From Gammaproteobacteria bacterium (lineage in GTDB: Bacteria; Pseudomonadota; Gammaproteobacteria; Pseudomonadales; Azotimanducaceae): a DNA stretch of 39,512 nucleotides. Below, piece by piece: positions 24,109 through 32,355 of the stretch; the first letter of the stretch is position 1, and every line of letters begins with the position of its first letter. The stretch lies in contig JAPPAV010000089.1 of assembly GCA_026705345.1 (NCBI GenBank), forward strand, positions 1 to 39,512, written 5' to 3'. The notes beneath the pieces are model-generated. The model did no database searches, was not told the origin of the DNA, and was given only the letters and a program-made list of their open reading frames with translations. The position numbers and the translations under genes were made by a program.

Positions 24109-24713
24109 GGCGTCGATCCCCGTTGCTCCTCGGCGAGCCGGATCTCCTCTTCGGCCTGGGCGGCAACGTCCTTGATGGTCGGCACGGCGACGGCGTCGTA
24201 GTCCGGGTGGACCACGAGTCGCAGGTAACCGGCCAACTGCACCAGCAGCCGAACCAGGAGGACGGCCAGCGCCACGGGTACCACGAGCTTCGCCGGCCAG
24301 GTGACGAGTTCGATGTCGATGGTGCTGTCCCCGAACTCGAACGCCCGTCCGAAGTGACGCCAGGAGTAGGGGATCAACACGCCGACGATGAACGCGGCCA
24401 ACGCGGTGCCCACGGCCTCCGCGCCCCAGAGCCAACGGCCCTGCAACCGGCCGATGACCAGTTCCATGCGCACGTGACCGCCAACGCGCTGTACGAAGGC
24501 GATGGACAGGACGGCGAAGCCCACCATCGACACCTCGACGATGTCGATGTAGCCGAAGATCGGCCTGTCGAACACCGTTCGAAGGAGGATCTGCGCCACG
24601 CCGAGCAGCATCAGCGCGAAGATCAAGCTTCCGGCGAAGAGATTGAGGCCGTTCTCTAGGCGACCAAGCAGCCTATCGGTGCGATCAAGCTGGCGCCCGA
24701 ATGCGTCGTTCAC
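24105..24713 (-). CDS. dctQ: TRAP transporter small membrane subunit DctQ
   Basis: A 202-residue DctQ-type subunit with four hydrophobic helices: LNLFAGSLIFALMLLGVAQI, YIDIVEVSMVGFAVLSIAFV, a third at about 105-130 and a fourth in VPVALAVLLVRLLVQLAG. It ends in a longer than usual acidic cytoplasmic tail (AAQAEEEIRLAEEQRGSTP). The start is a GTG at 24713 (VNDAFGRQLDRTD); further upstream the frame runs into the palindromic repeat at 24717. It overlaps dctM by four bases. It pairs with DctM and the DctP binding protein, from which it is separated by a 203-bp repeat-filled gap. Confidence 0.9.
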   Translation of the reverse strand: MNDAFGRQLDRTDRLLGRLENGLNLFAGSLIFALMLLGVAQILLRTVFDRPIFGYIDIVEVSMVGFAVLSIAFVQRVGGHVRMELVIGRLQGRWLWGAEAVGTALAAFIVGVLIPYSWRHFGRAFEFGDSTIDIELVTWPAKLVVPVALAVLLVRLLVQLAGYLRLVVHPDYDAVAVPTIKDVAAQAEEEIRLAEEQRGSTP

Positions 24714-24716
24714 GGT

Positions 24717-24901
24717 CGTAGGGGCGACCCTATCGCGCCCGCTAGGGCGTGCACGCCCACACCCCGGAGGCCCCGGAACGGGACGGGACAAGCCCGTCCC
24801 CTACGGTCGGACCCGATGCGCTCTCGGTGTCCGGACCGACTTCGTAGGGTCCCTTGTGGTCGCCCGTCGCGCCGGTCAGGGCGCGCGGTCGCCGGCCGTA
24901 G
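24717..24901. repeat. Cluster of dispersed GTAGGGG palindromic repeats between dctP and dctQ
   Basis: It begins with CGTAGGGGCGACCC at 24717. The 28-bp segment 24778-24805 (starting ACGGGACGGGACAAGCCCGT) is identical to 28341-28368, and a shortened copy, CGTAGGGTCCCTTGTGGTCG, lies at 24843. The cluster fills the gap inside the TRAP operon and could affect the relative expression of dctP and dctQM through RNA hairpins. Confidence 0.85.
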
Positions 24902-24916
24902 GCGTTCACGCGACGC

Positions 24917-25948
24917 CTATTTCGGTTTCGCGGGATAGTTCTGACCCACGGCCGCATAGATGCTCTCGACGAGCCCCCGGGCATCGAAACGATCCTGGTT
25001 GTCCTCGATCCAGGCTTCGATGACGGGTTCGCCCGCCTGGGCCCGGAACTGCGCTAGCTGAGCCTCCGAGTAGCGGATCTCCTGGAGACTCGCTTTCAGC
25101 AAGGGCAGGTTTTCGGCGTCGAAGTCCACGTAGGCCTGGATCTGCGCGGCGATGACGTCCTCCTTCACGTCCGCAAGCAGCTTTTTGTACTGCGTTGGCA
25201 ACGCCTCGTAAGCCGTGATCGAGAACACCAGGGGACAGTCCGCGGTGCCGGGCGAGAGATTGCCCGTGAACCAATCGGTGACCTCGTGGATGCGGTAGGC
25301 AACGTGGGCGTAGGTGAACGGGAACGAGGCGGCGTCCATCGTGCCCTGCTGCACGCCGGTGTAGACCTCGGTGGCGGTGGAACTCGTCGGCGTCGCGCCG
25401 AGCAGCTTCATGGCCTGGCCGAGGCCGCCGCCGGCCCGGATGGTCAGTCCCCGCCAGCCGTCGAGGTCCAACGGTGGCTTGCCGCGGCCTAGAATCTCGT
25501 ACTGGGGCAGGAACGTGGAGGTGTAGGTCAGAGCATTCCAGCGGGCGAGTTCCTTCTTGACGGCGGGGTGCGCGTAGACCGCTTCTCGAACCCGCCGGTT
25601 GTCCTCCCAGGTCTCCATGGGCAGGAACGGCATGGTCAGCACCATCAGCGCGGGGTTCTTCTGGGGGTGGTAGAAGTTGGCCACCATCGCTGCCTGGAAG
25701 GCGTCGATGGCGATCCCGTCCAGGTTCTCCCGGGCCTTGGACACCGCCTCGCCGTAGTGCAGCACGAACCGCCAGTTGCCGCCGGTCGCCTCCTCGATTC
25801 GGGCGGCCAGGGCGTCGACGAGGGCCGTGCCGGGCCGGGGCTTGCCCCAGAGCGATACATCCCATTTGAGTTTGGGACCGACGACCTCGGCACCGAACGC
25901 GGTCGCCGCGACGAGTGCGGCGAGGGCAAGCAGGAACGTGCGGAACAC
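24917..25948 (-). CDS. dctP: TRAP transporter periplasmic solute-binding protein DctP
   Basis: A 343-residue periplasmic binding protein with a signal peptide (MFRTFLLALAALVAATAFGA). Family features are KARENLDGIAIDAFQAAMVA, LDGWRGLTIRAGGGLGQAMK with the carboxylate-binding Arg, LGATPTSSTATEVYTGVQQG and TMDAASFPFTYAH. It captures the ligand and delivers it to DctQ/DctM. Compared with acidic-sugar or C4-dicarboxylate binders, the region after VYTGVQQGTMDAA has no diagnostic residue that I can use to name the ligand. A retropepsin-like protease gene ends 7 bp upstream; dctQM follow after the repeat cluster. Confidence 0.92.
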   Translation of the reverse strand: MFRTFLLALAALVAATAFGAEVVGPKLKWDVSLWGKPRPGTALVDALAARIEEATGGNWRFVLHYGEAVSKARENLDGIAIDAFQAAMVANFYHPQKNPALMVLTMPFLPMETWEDNRRVREAVYAHPAVKKELARWNALTYTSTFLPQYEILGRGKPPLDLDGWRGLTIRAGGGLGQAMKLLGATPTSSTATEVYTGVQQGTMDAASFPFTYAHVAYRIHEVTDWFTGNLSPGTADCPLVFSITAYEALPTQYKKLLADVKEDVIAAQIQAYVDFDAENLPLLKASLQEIRYSEAQLAQFRAQAGEPVIEAWIEDNQDRFDARGLVESIYAAVGQNYPAKPK

Positions 25949-25955
25949 TTCTAGC

Positions 25956-26342
25956 CTAGCGCTGTCGGCGATTGCCCGCCGCGACGAGGGGACCGGCGGC
26001 TACGAGTTTTTTACTGTGTGAGTCAACCCGTAGGTTGAGACCTTCCAAGGTGCGCGCGCCCAGCAGCTGCATGTCGCTGCCTTCGGCGAAGACCACCTCG
26101 TCCGTCGTAAGGGTCTTCCCGACACGGATGATGGCGAAGCCGATCGAACGGCTGATCTGCTGGCCGTTCGCCATGACGAAGCGCTGATTCCGCTTCTCCG
26201 GTAGCACGCCGATGCTCTCGAGGGTTTCGGCGCTAATCCACGTGAGCTCGCTGCCCGTGTCGACCATGACCTCTGCAACGCGAACGGACCGGGTTCGGTC
26301 CTGTTGATTCTGCACGAGGCATCCTATGCTGAACGTTCCCAT
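25956..26342 (-). CDS. Single-domain retropepsin-like aspartyl protease
   Basis: A 128-residue protein with the active-site motif MVDTGSELTWIS (Asp28-Thr29-Gly30-Ser31) and the second conserved segment MQLLGARTLEGLNLRVD, which corresponds to the hydrophobic-hydrophobic-Gly of retropepsins. Such single-domain proteins must dimerise to form an active site. There is no signal peptide, so it is probably cytoplasmic. It is the first gene of the minus-strand series and ends 7 bp before dctP, so it is likely co-transcribed. Family members in bacteria are widespread but their substrates are rarely known. Confidence 0.75.
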   Translation of the reverse strand: MGTFSIGCLVQNQQDRTRSVRVAEVMVDTGSELTWISAETLESIGVLPEKRNQRFVMANGQQISRSIGFAIIRVGKTLTTDEVVFAEGSDMQLLGARTLEGLNLRVDSHSKKLVAAGPLVAAGNRRQR

Positions 26343-26365
26343 GGACGTGTACCGTTATAGCGGAC

Positions 26366-26446
26366 CGTAGGGGACGGGCTTGTCCCGTCCCGGTGCCTAG
26401 GCAACCGGGTCAGTCGCCACGGGCGACCACAAGGGTCGCCCCTGCG
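26366..26446. repeat. Inverted copies of the two dispersed palindromic repeat types
   Basis: 26366-26392 (starting CGTAGGGGACGGGCTTGTCC) is the reverse complement of the GGGACGGGACAAGCCCGTCCC-type unit at 24778 and 28341, matching over 27 bases. 26420-26446 is the reverse complement of the unit at 10313 and 28288 with one mismatch (TGCG for TACG). They occupy the divergent gap between the protease and the aminotransferase. Confidence 0.85.
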
Positions 26447-26604
26447 GGTTCCATGAAGTGTGTTCAGGGAGCCCCGGCACTGTCAAGCTCGGTCGGGGTT
26501 GGTGGTATGCTCGGCGCGCTCGTAAGAGTGCGCTCGCTCGCGACATCGGAACCACGCCAGGCAAATGCGGTCAACACGTTCGTCGCTGCCGTAAGACCCC
26601 CACT

Positions 26605-28008
26605 ATGAACAACGATCACGCACTCCATGCCCCCGCGCTGGCCCAGCAACCGGTTTCGGTGACCCGAAAGATGGCCGCCTCGCTTCCGGAACTACGTGCC
26701 GTCGCCGAGGCGAATGGACTGACCATCCACCATCTCGGTGCCGGCTATCCGAATCCGGAGGTCACGGACCCCCGCGGTTTCATTGCCCATGAGCAGGCGT
26801 ACTTCGATCATTTGCGCCGGCTCGAGGGATTGAACGACCCGGCCGCGTTGCCTGAATTTCTGCGCGAGTCCTATGCCTATACCGACACCCTGGGGCCCGT
26901 CAGCCCTCGGGAGTCGTTTGCCGCGGTGTACGGCAACGACTGGGGGGTCGACATCGACCCCGGGCGGCTGATTCCAACGGTGGGTGCGACGGGCGGGATC
27001 AGCTTGGTCTGCTCGCTGTTCGAGCGGCCGGGGAGACCGGTTGCCTACATCACCGATGCGCCCACCTATGCGGGGTTCCTGGCCCGCGCCGGGCTGTGTC
27101 GGCATGGTCGGATCTACAGCGTCGACTTGGATGCCGAGGGTCCGGATCCCACCGGCTTCCGGGAGGCGATCCATCGGGCGCGGGCGGACGGGTTCTTCGT
27201 TCCGTTCTACTACACGGTTCCCGATGGCCACAATCCGGCGGGATTCTCGTTCAGTACCGAGCGGCGGCAGACGATCCTCGACATCGCGGAGGAAGAGGGA
27301 ATCCTGATCGTCGAGGACGCGCCGTACGTCTACATCAGCTATTCGGATGCCGCCGAAAGGCCGCGGCCGTTTTTCGCGATGGACCCGAGGCGCACGGTGC
27401 ATCTCTTCACCGGGTCGAAGATCGGCCTGCCCGGACCGCGTGTCGGGTTCATCTACACCGAGGCGGTCGTACAAATCGAGGGCGGAGGGCGTGCCGCGCT
27501 GACCGACCTGCTGCTCACCGAGGCGAGTGCCGACATCCTGTTCCAGAACCCCTTGGCGCTCCGGTCCTTCGAGTCGTTGCTGGTCGACGAGTCCTTCCGG
27601 CGGCGCGAGTCCCTGTGGCCGGTGGCGGAAGGCAAGCTCGCCGTCTACCGCGAGAACCGGGCCATCCTGCTCGACGGCCTCCGGGCCAAGCTCGGCGACC
27701 ATCCGGGCCGGTTTCGCTGGACTGTCCCGGAGGCCGGGTTCTTCAGCGTGTTCACGTTCCTGGATCCGGCAATCGTCACCGACGACGAGTTCGTTGCCCG
27801 CTTGGTTGCGGAACACGGCGTCGTGGTCATCCCGATGTACGACTTCTATCCGCGGGATGCCCGGGAGCGAAACCCCAAGGCCGGCTACGACCAGCTGCGG
27901 CTGTCGTTCTGCTTCACGGAGCGGGTGGGACGCGACCGGGTCGCCGACCTGACGGCGGCGGTGTCGGCGTTCGGAGACGCCGTGTTGGCGGTGACCGGCG
28001 CGGCGTAG
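26605..28008 (+). CDS. PLP-dependent aminotransferase, class I/II (2-aminoadipate/MocR-like branch)
   Basis: A 467-residue fold-type I aminotransferase. The pyridoxal-phosphate site is visible: DGHNPAGFSFS (Asn210), VEDAPYVYI (Asp238, Tyr241), the Schiff-base lysine Lys272 in HLFTGSKIGLPGPRVGFI, and Arg279. The C-terminal substrate arginine is in YDQLRLSFCF. The sequence resembles the 2-aminoadipate, valine-pyruvate and MocR catalytic-domain branch but lacks a GntR DNA-binding domain, so it is an enzyme rather than a regulator. The ATG at 26605 (MNNDHALHAP) is chosen because the family-like sequence begins shortly after it; the upstream open frame to 26458 is not protein-like. It diverges from the protease-TRAP operon. 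Confidence 0.87.
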   Translation: MNNDHALHAPALAQQPVSVTRKMAASLPELRAVAEANGLTIHHLGAGYPNPEVTDPRGFIAHEQAYFDHLRRLEGLNDPAALPEFLRESYAYTDTLGPVSPRESFAAVYGNDWGVDIDPGRLIPTVGATGGISLVCSLFERPGRPVAYITDAPTYAGFLARAGLCRHGRIYSVDLDAEGPDPTGFREAIHRARADGFFVPFYYTVPDGHNPAGFSFSTERRQTILDIAEEEGILIVEDAPYVYISYSDAAERPRPFFAMDPRRTVHLFTGSKIGLPGPRVGFIYTEAVVQIEGGGRAALTDLLLTEASADILFQNPLALRSFESLLVDESFRRRESLWPVAEGKLAVYRENRAILLDGLRAKLGDHPGRFRWTVPEAGFFSVFTFLDPAIVTDDEFVARLVAEHGVVVIPMYDFYPRDARERNPKAGYDQLRLSFCFTERVGRDRVADLTAAVSAFGDAVLAVTGAA

Positions 28009-28014
28009 GCGAGG

Positions 28015-28287
28015 GTGTCGCGAAACCTATTGGCTGATCTCGATCCCCTGGATTCGATGGCTGCGGCGTGTCGAGCCCTCGACCGCGTGCTGCTCTGGAG
28101 TTTCTATCAGATTCCGCTGGATGCGGTGGACGCCCCGCATCTCGTCTACTGGGACAAGTTCGGCCGGCCGCCGCGGGAGGCCGAGGCGACGTATTTGTCG
28201 CCGTTTCCGGATGGCTGGTGGTACGACGAAGCCAAAGCCGCTTCCATGGAACAAATCCGCAACCCTTTGAATAGATTGACAAAACCT
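28015..28287 (+). pseudogene. 3' fragment of a second YejA-like solute-binding protein gene
   Basis: This frame encodes ACRALDRVLLWSFYQIPLDA, LVYWDKFGRPPREAEATYLS and PFPDGWWYDEAKA. It is clearly homologous to the C-terminal 70 residues of the intact binding protein at 29628-31475 (ACRALDRVLLWNYYQFPLDA, IVYWNKFGRP, PFPDGWWFDEEKA). Nothing of the remaining 540 residues is present; upstream is the aminotransferase stop at 28008. The frame does not stop at the end of homology but runs into the palindromic repeat at 28288, which seems to have replaced the original end. The fragment is inverted relative to the intact gene and about 1.3 kb away, so it is a duplication or recombination remnant. Confidence 0.75.
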
Positions 28288-28368
28288 CGTAGGGGCGACC
28301 CTTGTGGTCGCCCGCGCCGAACACGCCGGCTCACTTGGCAACGGGACGGGACAAGCCCGTCCCCTACG
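28288..28368. repeat. Dispersed palindromic repeats, two units
   Basis: 28288-28314 is identical over 27 bp to 10313-10339, and 28341-28368 is identical over 28 bp to 24778-24805. Both are internally palindromic. They directly follow the YejA-like gene fragment. The remaining sequence to 28493 shows no supportable gene. Confidence 0.9.
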
Positions 28369-28493
28369 ACTCCGTTGTTCCCTTTCCGTCCGCGGCCCGG
28401 TCCCGGGGTGGAAACTCGCATCGATATCGCTCGTTGAACGCGTCGGTGTCGGCACTCAGGCAATTGCTTAATGGATTTGTACCAAACGGCGGG

Positions 28494-29573
28494 CTAGTAG
28501 TTGCTTGCCGCTGACTCGGATTTGGATGGTACCGGATGCGAACGACCTTCCTTGAGTTCACGAATAGATGCCAGTATTTCCAGATTGTGCAGCGACGCCC
28601 GCTGGTCCATTTGCGGGCACTCCCGCAGGCCGGCTGCCAGACAGCGATGGATGGCTTCGGTCTGATAGATGAATCCCTGCTGGTTCGGGTAGGCGTCGGG
28701 CACGTTGATGGTGTCGGGTAGACGGTATTCGAACCGCTGTTCGGGCGAGGGTTCATTCGCATCCACGTAGCGCGACGGCGTGCGCGACGGTACCCGCAGC
28801 GTCAATCGGGTAGGGCAATGCGCTGGCTGCTCCAGCGTGATACGGCCTTTGGTTCCGATGAACTCGGTCACTTCCGGGAACTCGCTTGGAAAGGCGATAA
28901 ACGTCAGGATGGCGAAGCGGTTGCCCTCGAATTCCAGCATGGCGCCACCGGGTCCGAAGTGCCGGCCCGCCACCTGCACGCTTGTGGGCTTTTCGTCGCT
29001 AAATGCCAACGTTGCTGCTTGCGTTGTGTAGAAGGTATCGAAGTCGGCCTGAACGGTCATTACGTCGCCGATCTCACCGTCTTCGATCAGGCTTCGTGCA
29101 TGCTCAACGGCGGGGAAGAAGCGCGTCCACACCCCGTCCTGCAGCATCACGTTGTTCTTGTTGGCGGCAGCATACATTTCCCGGGCATCTGTCACGTTGT
29201 TCGCCATCGCTTTTTCACACAACACGTGCTTGCCGGCATCGATGGCCATCAAACAGTGCTCCTTGTGCAATCGGTCGATGGTGCCGATGTAGATGATGTC
29301 CACATCGGCGCGAGCCAGCATTTCGGCATAGCCACCGTAGGCCTCTTCCACCCCATGCTGGGCGGCGAAAGCTCGGGCTCTGTCTCCAGATCGAGCGGCC
29401 ACCGCCGCCATCGTCGCCCCCTCGCAATGACGGGATGACAAGACCCACTGGCGGGAGATCTCACCGGCGCCGATGATGCCCCAGCGCAATGGAAACGCCA
29501 CGTCTTCAGCCCTGGTTAGCCCCAGCCGGACATCCCTCGGCGTTTCGGGAGGCAGGACGTTCTTGTCCTCCAC
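28494..29573 (-). CDS. Gfo/Idh/MocA-family NAD(P)-dependent oxidoreductase
   Basis: A 359-residue oxidoreductase with the N-terminal Rossmann motif LRWGIIGAGEIS, the family segment IIYIGTIDRLHKEHCLMAID and the catalytic-type lysine in HVLCEKAMANN (the EKP-motif position, with Ala for Pro). The C-terminal domain contains GPGGAMLEFEGNR and TEFIGTKGRITLEQP. It resembles dihydrodiol and sugar-alcohol dehydrogenases of the family. The GTG at 29573 is assumed as start; a TTG just before RWGIIGAG would also fit the usual family N-terminus and shorten it by about 29 residues. It follows the binding-protein gene by 54 bp, so it is probably the last gene of the PhyH operon. Substrate unknown. Confidence 0.85.
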   Translation of the reverse strand: MEDKNVLPPETPRDVRLGLTRAEDVAFPLRWGIIGAGEISRQWVLSSRHCEGATMAAVAARSGDRARAFAAQHGVEEAYGGYAEMLARADVDIIYIGTIDRLHKEHCLMAIDAGKHVLCEKAMANNVTDAREMYAAANKNNVMLQDGVWTRFFPAVEHARSLIEDGEIGDVMTVQADFDTFYTTQAATLAFSDEKPTSVQVAGRHFGPGGAMLEFEGNRFAILTFIAFPSEFPEVTEFIGTKGRITLEQPAHCPTRLTLRVPSRTPSRYVDANEPSPEQRFEYRLPDTINVPDAYPNQQGFIYQTEAIHRCLAAGLRECPQMDQRASLHNLEILASIRELKEGRSHPVPSKSESAASNY

Positions 29574-29627
29574 GCAATTGTGTCCCCAATCAGATGTCGT
29601 TCAGTACACCAACGAAGCCACCGTCGA

Positions 29628-31475
29628 TCAAGGGATAGTTACCTTTGGAGACCTCATTCGCACTGCCTTCTCCTCGTCGAACCACCAGCCGTCCGGGAAC
29701 GGCGCTACATACATCTCCTCGGGCAGGTCGGGCCTGCCGAATTTGTTCCAGTAGACGATGCGGGTGTCCCCGAGGGCATCCAGCGGGAACTGGTAGTAGT
29801 TCCATAGCAGAACGCGATCGAGCGCGCGGCAGGCGCTCACAAACTCATCGAGGTGTGTCGCACTGAGCGCGGCCTCGACCATGGCATCGACCGCCGGGTC
29901 GTTGAGGCCGGACGCGTTGAAGTAGAGGGTCGATGAGGAATGGAAAGAGGGTCGCAAATCCCAGGAGGGCGGGACCTCGATGCCGCCGCCCACCAGAACA
30001 GCGTCGTAGTCAGCCTTGCGCCGCCGATTGTAGTAGCCGGTGCGGTCGATCATGCGGATATTCGCCTCGATGCCCAGTATCGACAGCGAATGCACGTAGG
30101 GCAGGAGAATACGCTGGTCGTCCCGCAAGAAGGACAGAAACTCGATCGCAAAGGGTTCACCCGCATCGTTGACCATCACGCCGTCTACGACCCGATAGCC
30201 CGCTTGCGCGAGGAGGACCCTCGCCCTTGACAATCCGTCACGATCGACGCCCACGCCATCCGTGCTGGGGAAGGTAAAGGGGTGGGTGAATAACTTGGCG
30301 GGCAAATGCGCCCGATGCGGTTCGAGAAGCGTCTTTTCCGCTTCTCCCGGCAATCCCGAGGAAGCGAACATGGAGTCGGCAAAGAAGCTCCTGGCCCGGG
30401 TCAATTCGCCCCCGTGCAACGCTCGGATTTGCCACTCGAAGTCCAATGCACTGAACAGCGCCTCGCGTACGCGAAGATCGTCGAACGGTTGGCGCCGCGT
30501 ATTCAGTGCCAGGCGATACCGGGAGCCGCTCTGATTGCCGGATGCCAATGTTCCCAGCACTAGCCAGCCTTGGTCGCGGGCTGGAACCTCGTAGGATTTA
30601 AGCCAGTGCCGCGAGTCGGTCTCGGTCCACACGTCAAGCAGTCCCGCGCGCAGGGCTTCGCGGGCGACCGTCGCGTCCAGGTAACGTTCGTAGCGAATGG
30701 TATCGAAGTTGAACTTTCCTCGATTCACCGGAAGATCCCTTCCCCAATAGTCCGGCACCCGCTCGTATGTGAGGTAGCGGCCTTGAGACACGCGTGTCAG
30801 CCGGTAGGGGCCGCTCTGCGGCGGCGGCGTCGTTAGCGGTTCACGCACGTCCCGGTCGCGCCAGTAATGTGCAGGCACGATGGGCGTGTAGCCGAGGATG
30901 AAGAGTTGTTTGGCAACGTCCGAGTCGGCACGAATCTCGACGGTGTGTGGATTCACGATATTGACGTCAGTAATCCAGCCCAGCGCCCCTGCCCACCCGT
31001 GGGCCATCTTGTCAGCGCGAAAGGTCTCAAACGAAAACTTGACGTCAGTTGCGGTAATCGGCCTGCCGTCGTGCCAGCGTGCCTGCGGGCGCAGCCGGAA
31101 AACGATTCGCCGGCGGTCGGCGCTCAAGGCGATCGACTCGGCGAGACTGCCGTAATAGCCCGCGGGTTCGTCACCTGCGCGCTCGATCAGGTGATCGTAG
31201 GACCGGTAGAATCCTGGCGGCTGATACATCGGCGACGCGGTATTCAAGGGGTTGAGCCAGGGCAGCACCAGCGTGCCGCCCTTCGGGGCATCCGGGTTGA
31301 GATAGCCGAAGTGCGGGAAGTCGGCCGGGTGCTTCAGTTCGTAGTTGGGTATCTGCGAGACGCCGTAGTTGAACTCGAGCGGCGGCGTGTCGGCAACGAC
31401 TTGCGCCAGAGGGTTTATCGACAGGGCGAACAGCAACAGGGTGGGCTTTTTGCTGCCAGCGCGGGGTTTTTCCAT
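29628..31475 (-). CDS. YejA-type (family 5) periplasmic solute-binding protein
   Basis: A 615-residue periplasmic binding protein with a signal peptide (KKPTLLLFALSINPLAQVVA). Segments typical of the YejA/family-5 peptide-binding group are FPHFGYLNPDAPKGGTLVLP, LAESIALSADRRRIVFRLRP, WHDGRPITATDVKFSFETF and LRVREALFSALDFEW. No ABC permease or ATPase is in the window, so it must share a transporter or act alone. The gene lies 45 bp after the PhyH dioxygenase and 54 bp before the oxidoreductase. A fragment of a paralogue occurs at 28015-28287. The likely ligand is a peptide or other amide-rich compound, as for YejA, but this is inference. Confidence 0.88.
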   Translation of the reverse strand: MEKPRAGSKKPTLLLFALSINPLAQVVADTPPLEFNYGVSQIPNYELKHPADFPHFGYLNPDAPKGGTLVLPWLNPLNTASPMYQPPGFYRSYDHLIERAGDEPAGYYGSLAESIALSADRRRIVFRLRPQARWHDGRPITATDVKFSFETFRADKMAHGWAGALGWITDVNIVNPHTVEIRADSDVAKQLFILGYTPIVPAHYWRDRDVREPLTTPPPQSGPYRLTRVSQGRYLTYERVPDYWGRDLPVNRGKFNFDTIRYERYLDATVAREALRAGLLDVWTETDSRHWLKSYEVPARDQGWLVLGTLASGNQSGSRYRLALNTRRQPFDDLRVREALFSALDFEWQIRALHGGELTRARSFFADSMFASSGLPGEAEKTLLEPHRAHLPAKLFTHPFTFPSTDGVGVDRDGLSRARVLLAQAGYRVVDGVMVNDAGEPFAIEFLSFLRDDQRILLPYVHSLSILGIEANIRMIDRTGYYNRRRKADYDAVLVGGGIEVPPSWDLRPSFHSSSTLYFNASGLNDPAVDAMVEAALSATHLDEFVSACRALDRVLLWNYYQFPLDALGDTRIVYWNKFGRPDLPEEMYVAPFPDGWWFDEEKAVRMRSPKVTIP

Positions 31476-31520
31476 GCGATAGCCCCGGATCAGCCAGTGA
31501 ACGCCGGTCCGGTGGTCCCG

Positions 31521-32321
31521 TCAGAAGACCTTCACGTCAATTCCGGCTGCAGCGATTGCCTCCCGCTCCTCGTCCGTCCAGGGGCGGGGCGCAGGTTTGT
31601 CGCGCTTCTTTGTCGGCCCGGAGCACACAATAACGTACGCACGACGAGGATTGTCCGTCGTGTTCGGGGCCGTATGGTGCAAGGTTCGGGAGTGGTGAAA
31701 GGTTGCGCCTCCCGGTGCAAGTGGACAAGCAACGGCCTGCGACGGATCGACGTCATCCGTCACCAGTCCGTGAATCAGTGGATCGTTGTCGATGTGGCGA
31801 TGCCAACGCAGGTCCTCCTTGTGCGAGCCCGGAATGAACTGCATGCAGCCGCTCTCGACCGTTGCCGCATCCAAAGGCATCCAGACGCTAACGCTATTAA
31901 GGTAAACATCCGGATTCCAGTAGGCTTCATCCTGGTGCCAGGGGGTTTCGGCGCCGTATTGCGCTGGCTTGAAGATCATGTGTCCGCCCGCGGTGACCTT
32001 CTCGTCAACTCCAAGTAGCTGGGTACCGAGCTTTAGCGCGTTGCGGTAGTGGTTACTCTCGCGGAGTTCCGGAATCCGCAGGTCTGGGCCAAGCACCTGC
32101 GGGAGCACTTCACGCCCGGAGTGTCCCCGTGGCGCGGCGAGGTCGTAGTACATACCCTTCTCCTCGCCCGCCCGCTCAACAAAGAGTTGGTCGTAGATCT
32201 CCCTGAGCCACTCGACTTCCTCGTCGGTCGTGATGCGTTCAATGCTGAGAAACCCGTTGTCGCGGTAAGAGGCGATCTGCTCATCTGCAAGATCGATCTG
32301 AAAGGTAGCATCTGGTCTCAT
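31521..32321 (-). CDS. Phytanoyl-CoA-dioxygenase-family (PhyH) Fe(II)/2-oxoglutarate oxygenase
   Basis: A 266-residue non-haem iron oxygenase. The iron site is visible: His129 and Asp131 in TPWHQDEAYW and the distal His215 in RTLHHTAPNTT, with an Arg (PRRAYV) for 2-oxoglutarate binding just after. Also typical are YRDNGFLSIERI and SGCMQFIPGSHK. PhyH-family enzymes hydroxylate diverse small molecules, from phytanoyl-CoA to ectoine and natural products. A good Shine-Dalgarno (GGAGGAAAA) precedes the ATG at 32321. It lies directly after the terminator of the TonB receptor gene, leaving little room for its own promoter. Confidence 0.88.
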   Translation of the reverse strand: MRPDATFQIDLADEQIASYRDNGFLSIERITTDEEVEWLREIYDQLFVERAGEEKGMYYDLAAPRGHSGREVLPQVLGPDLRIPELRESNHYRNALKLGTQLLGVDEKVTAGGHMIFKPAQYGAETPWHQDEAYWNPDVYLNSVSVWMPLDAATVESGCMQFIPGSHKEDLRWHRHIDNDPLIHGLVTDDVDPSQAVACPLAPGGATFHHSRTLHHTAPNTTDNPRRAYVIVCSGPTKKRDKPAPRPWTDEEREAIAAAGIDVKVF

Positions 32322-32355
32322 CTGTTTTCCTCCAACCTCCTTCCCCCAAAAAGCG

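Noticed and set aside
28364-28493. Minus-strand translation after the Gfo/Idh/MocA stop (ADTDAFNERYRCEFPPRD) as a gene fragment
   Set aside because: It has some protein-like look but no recognisable family, start or partner.
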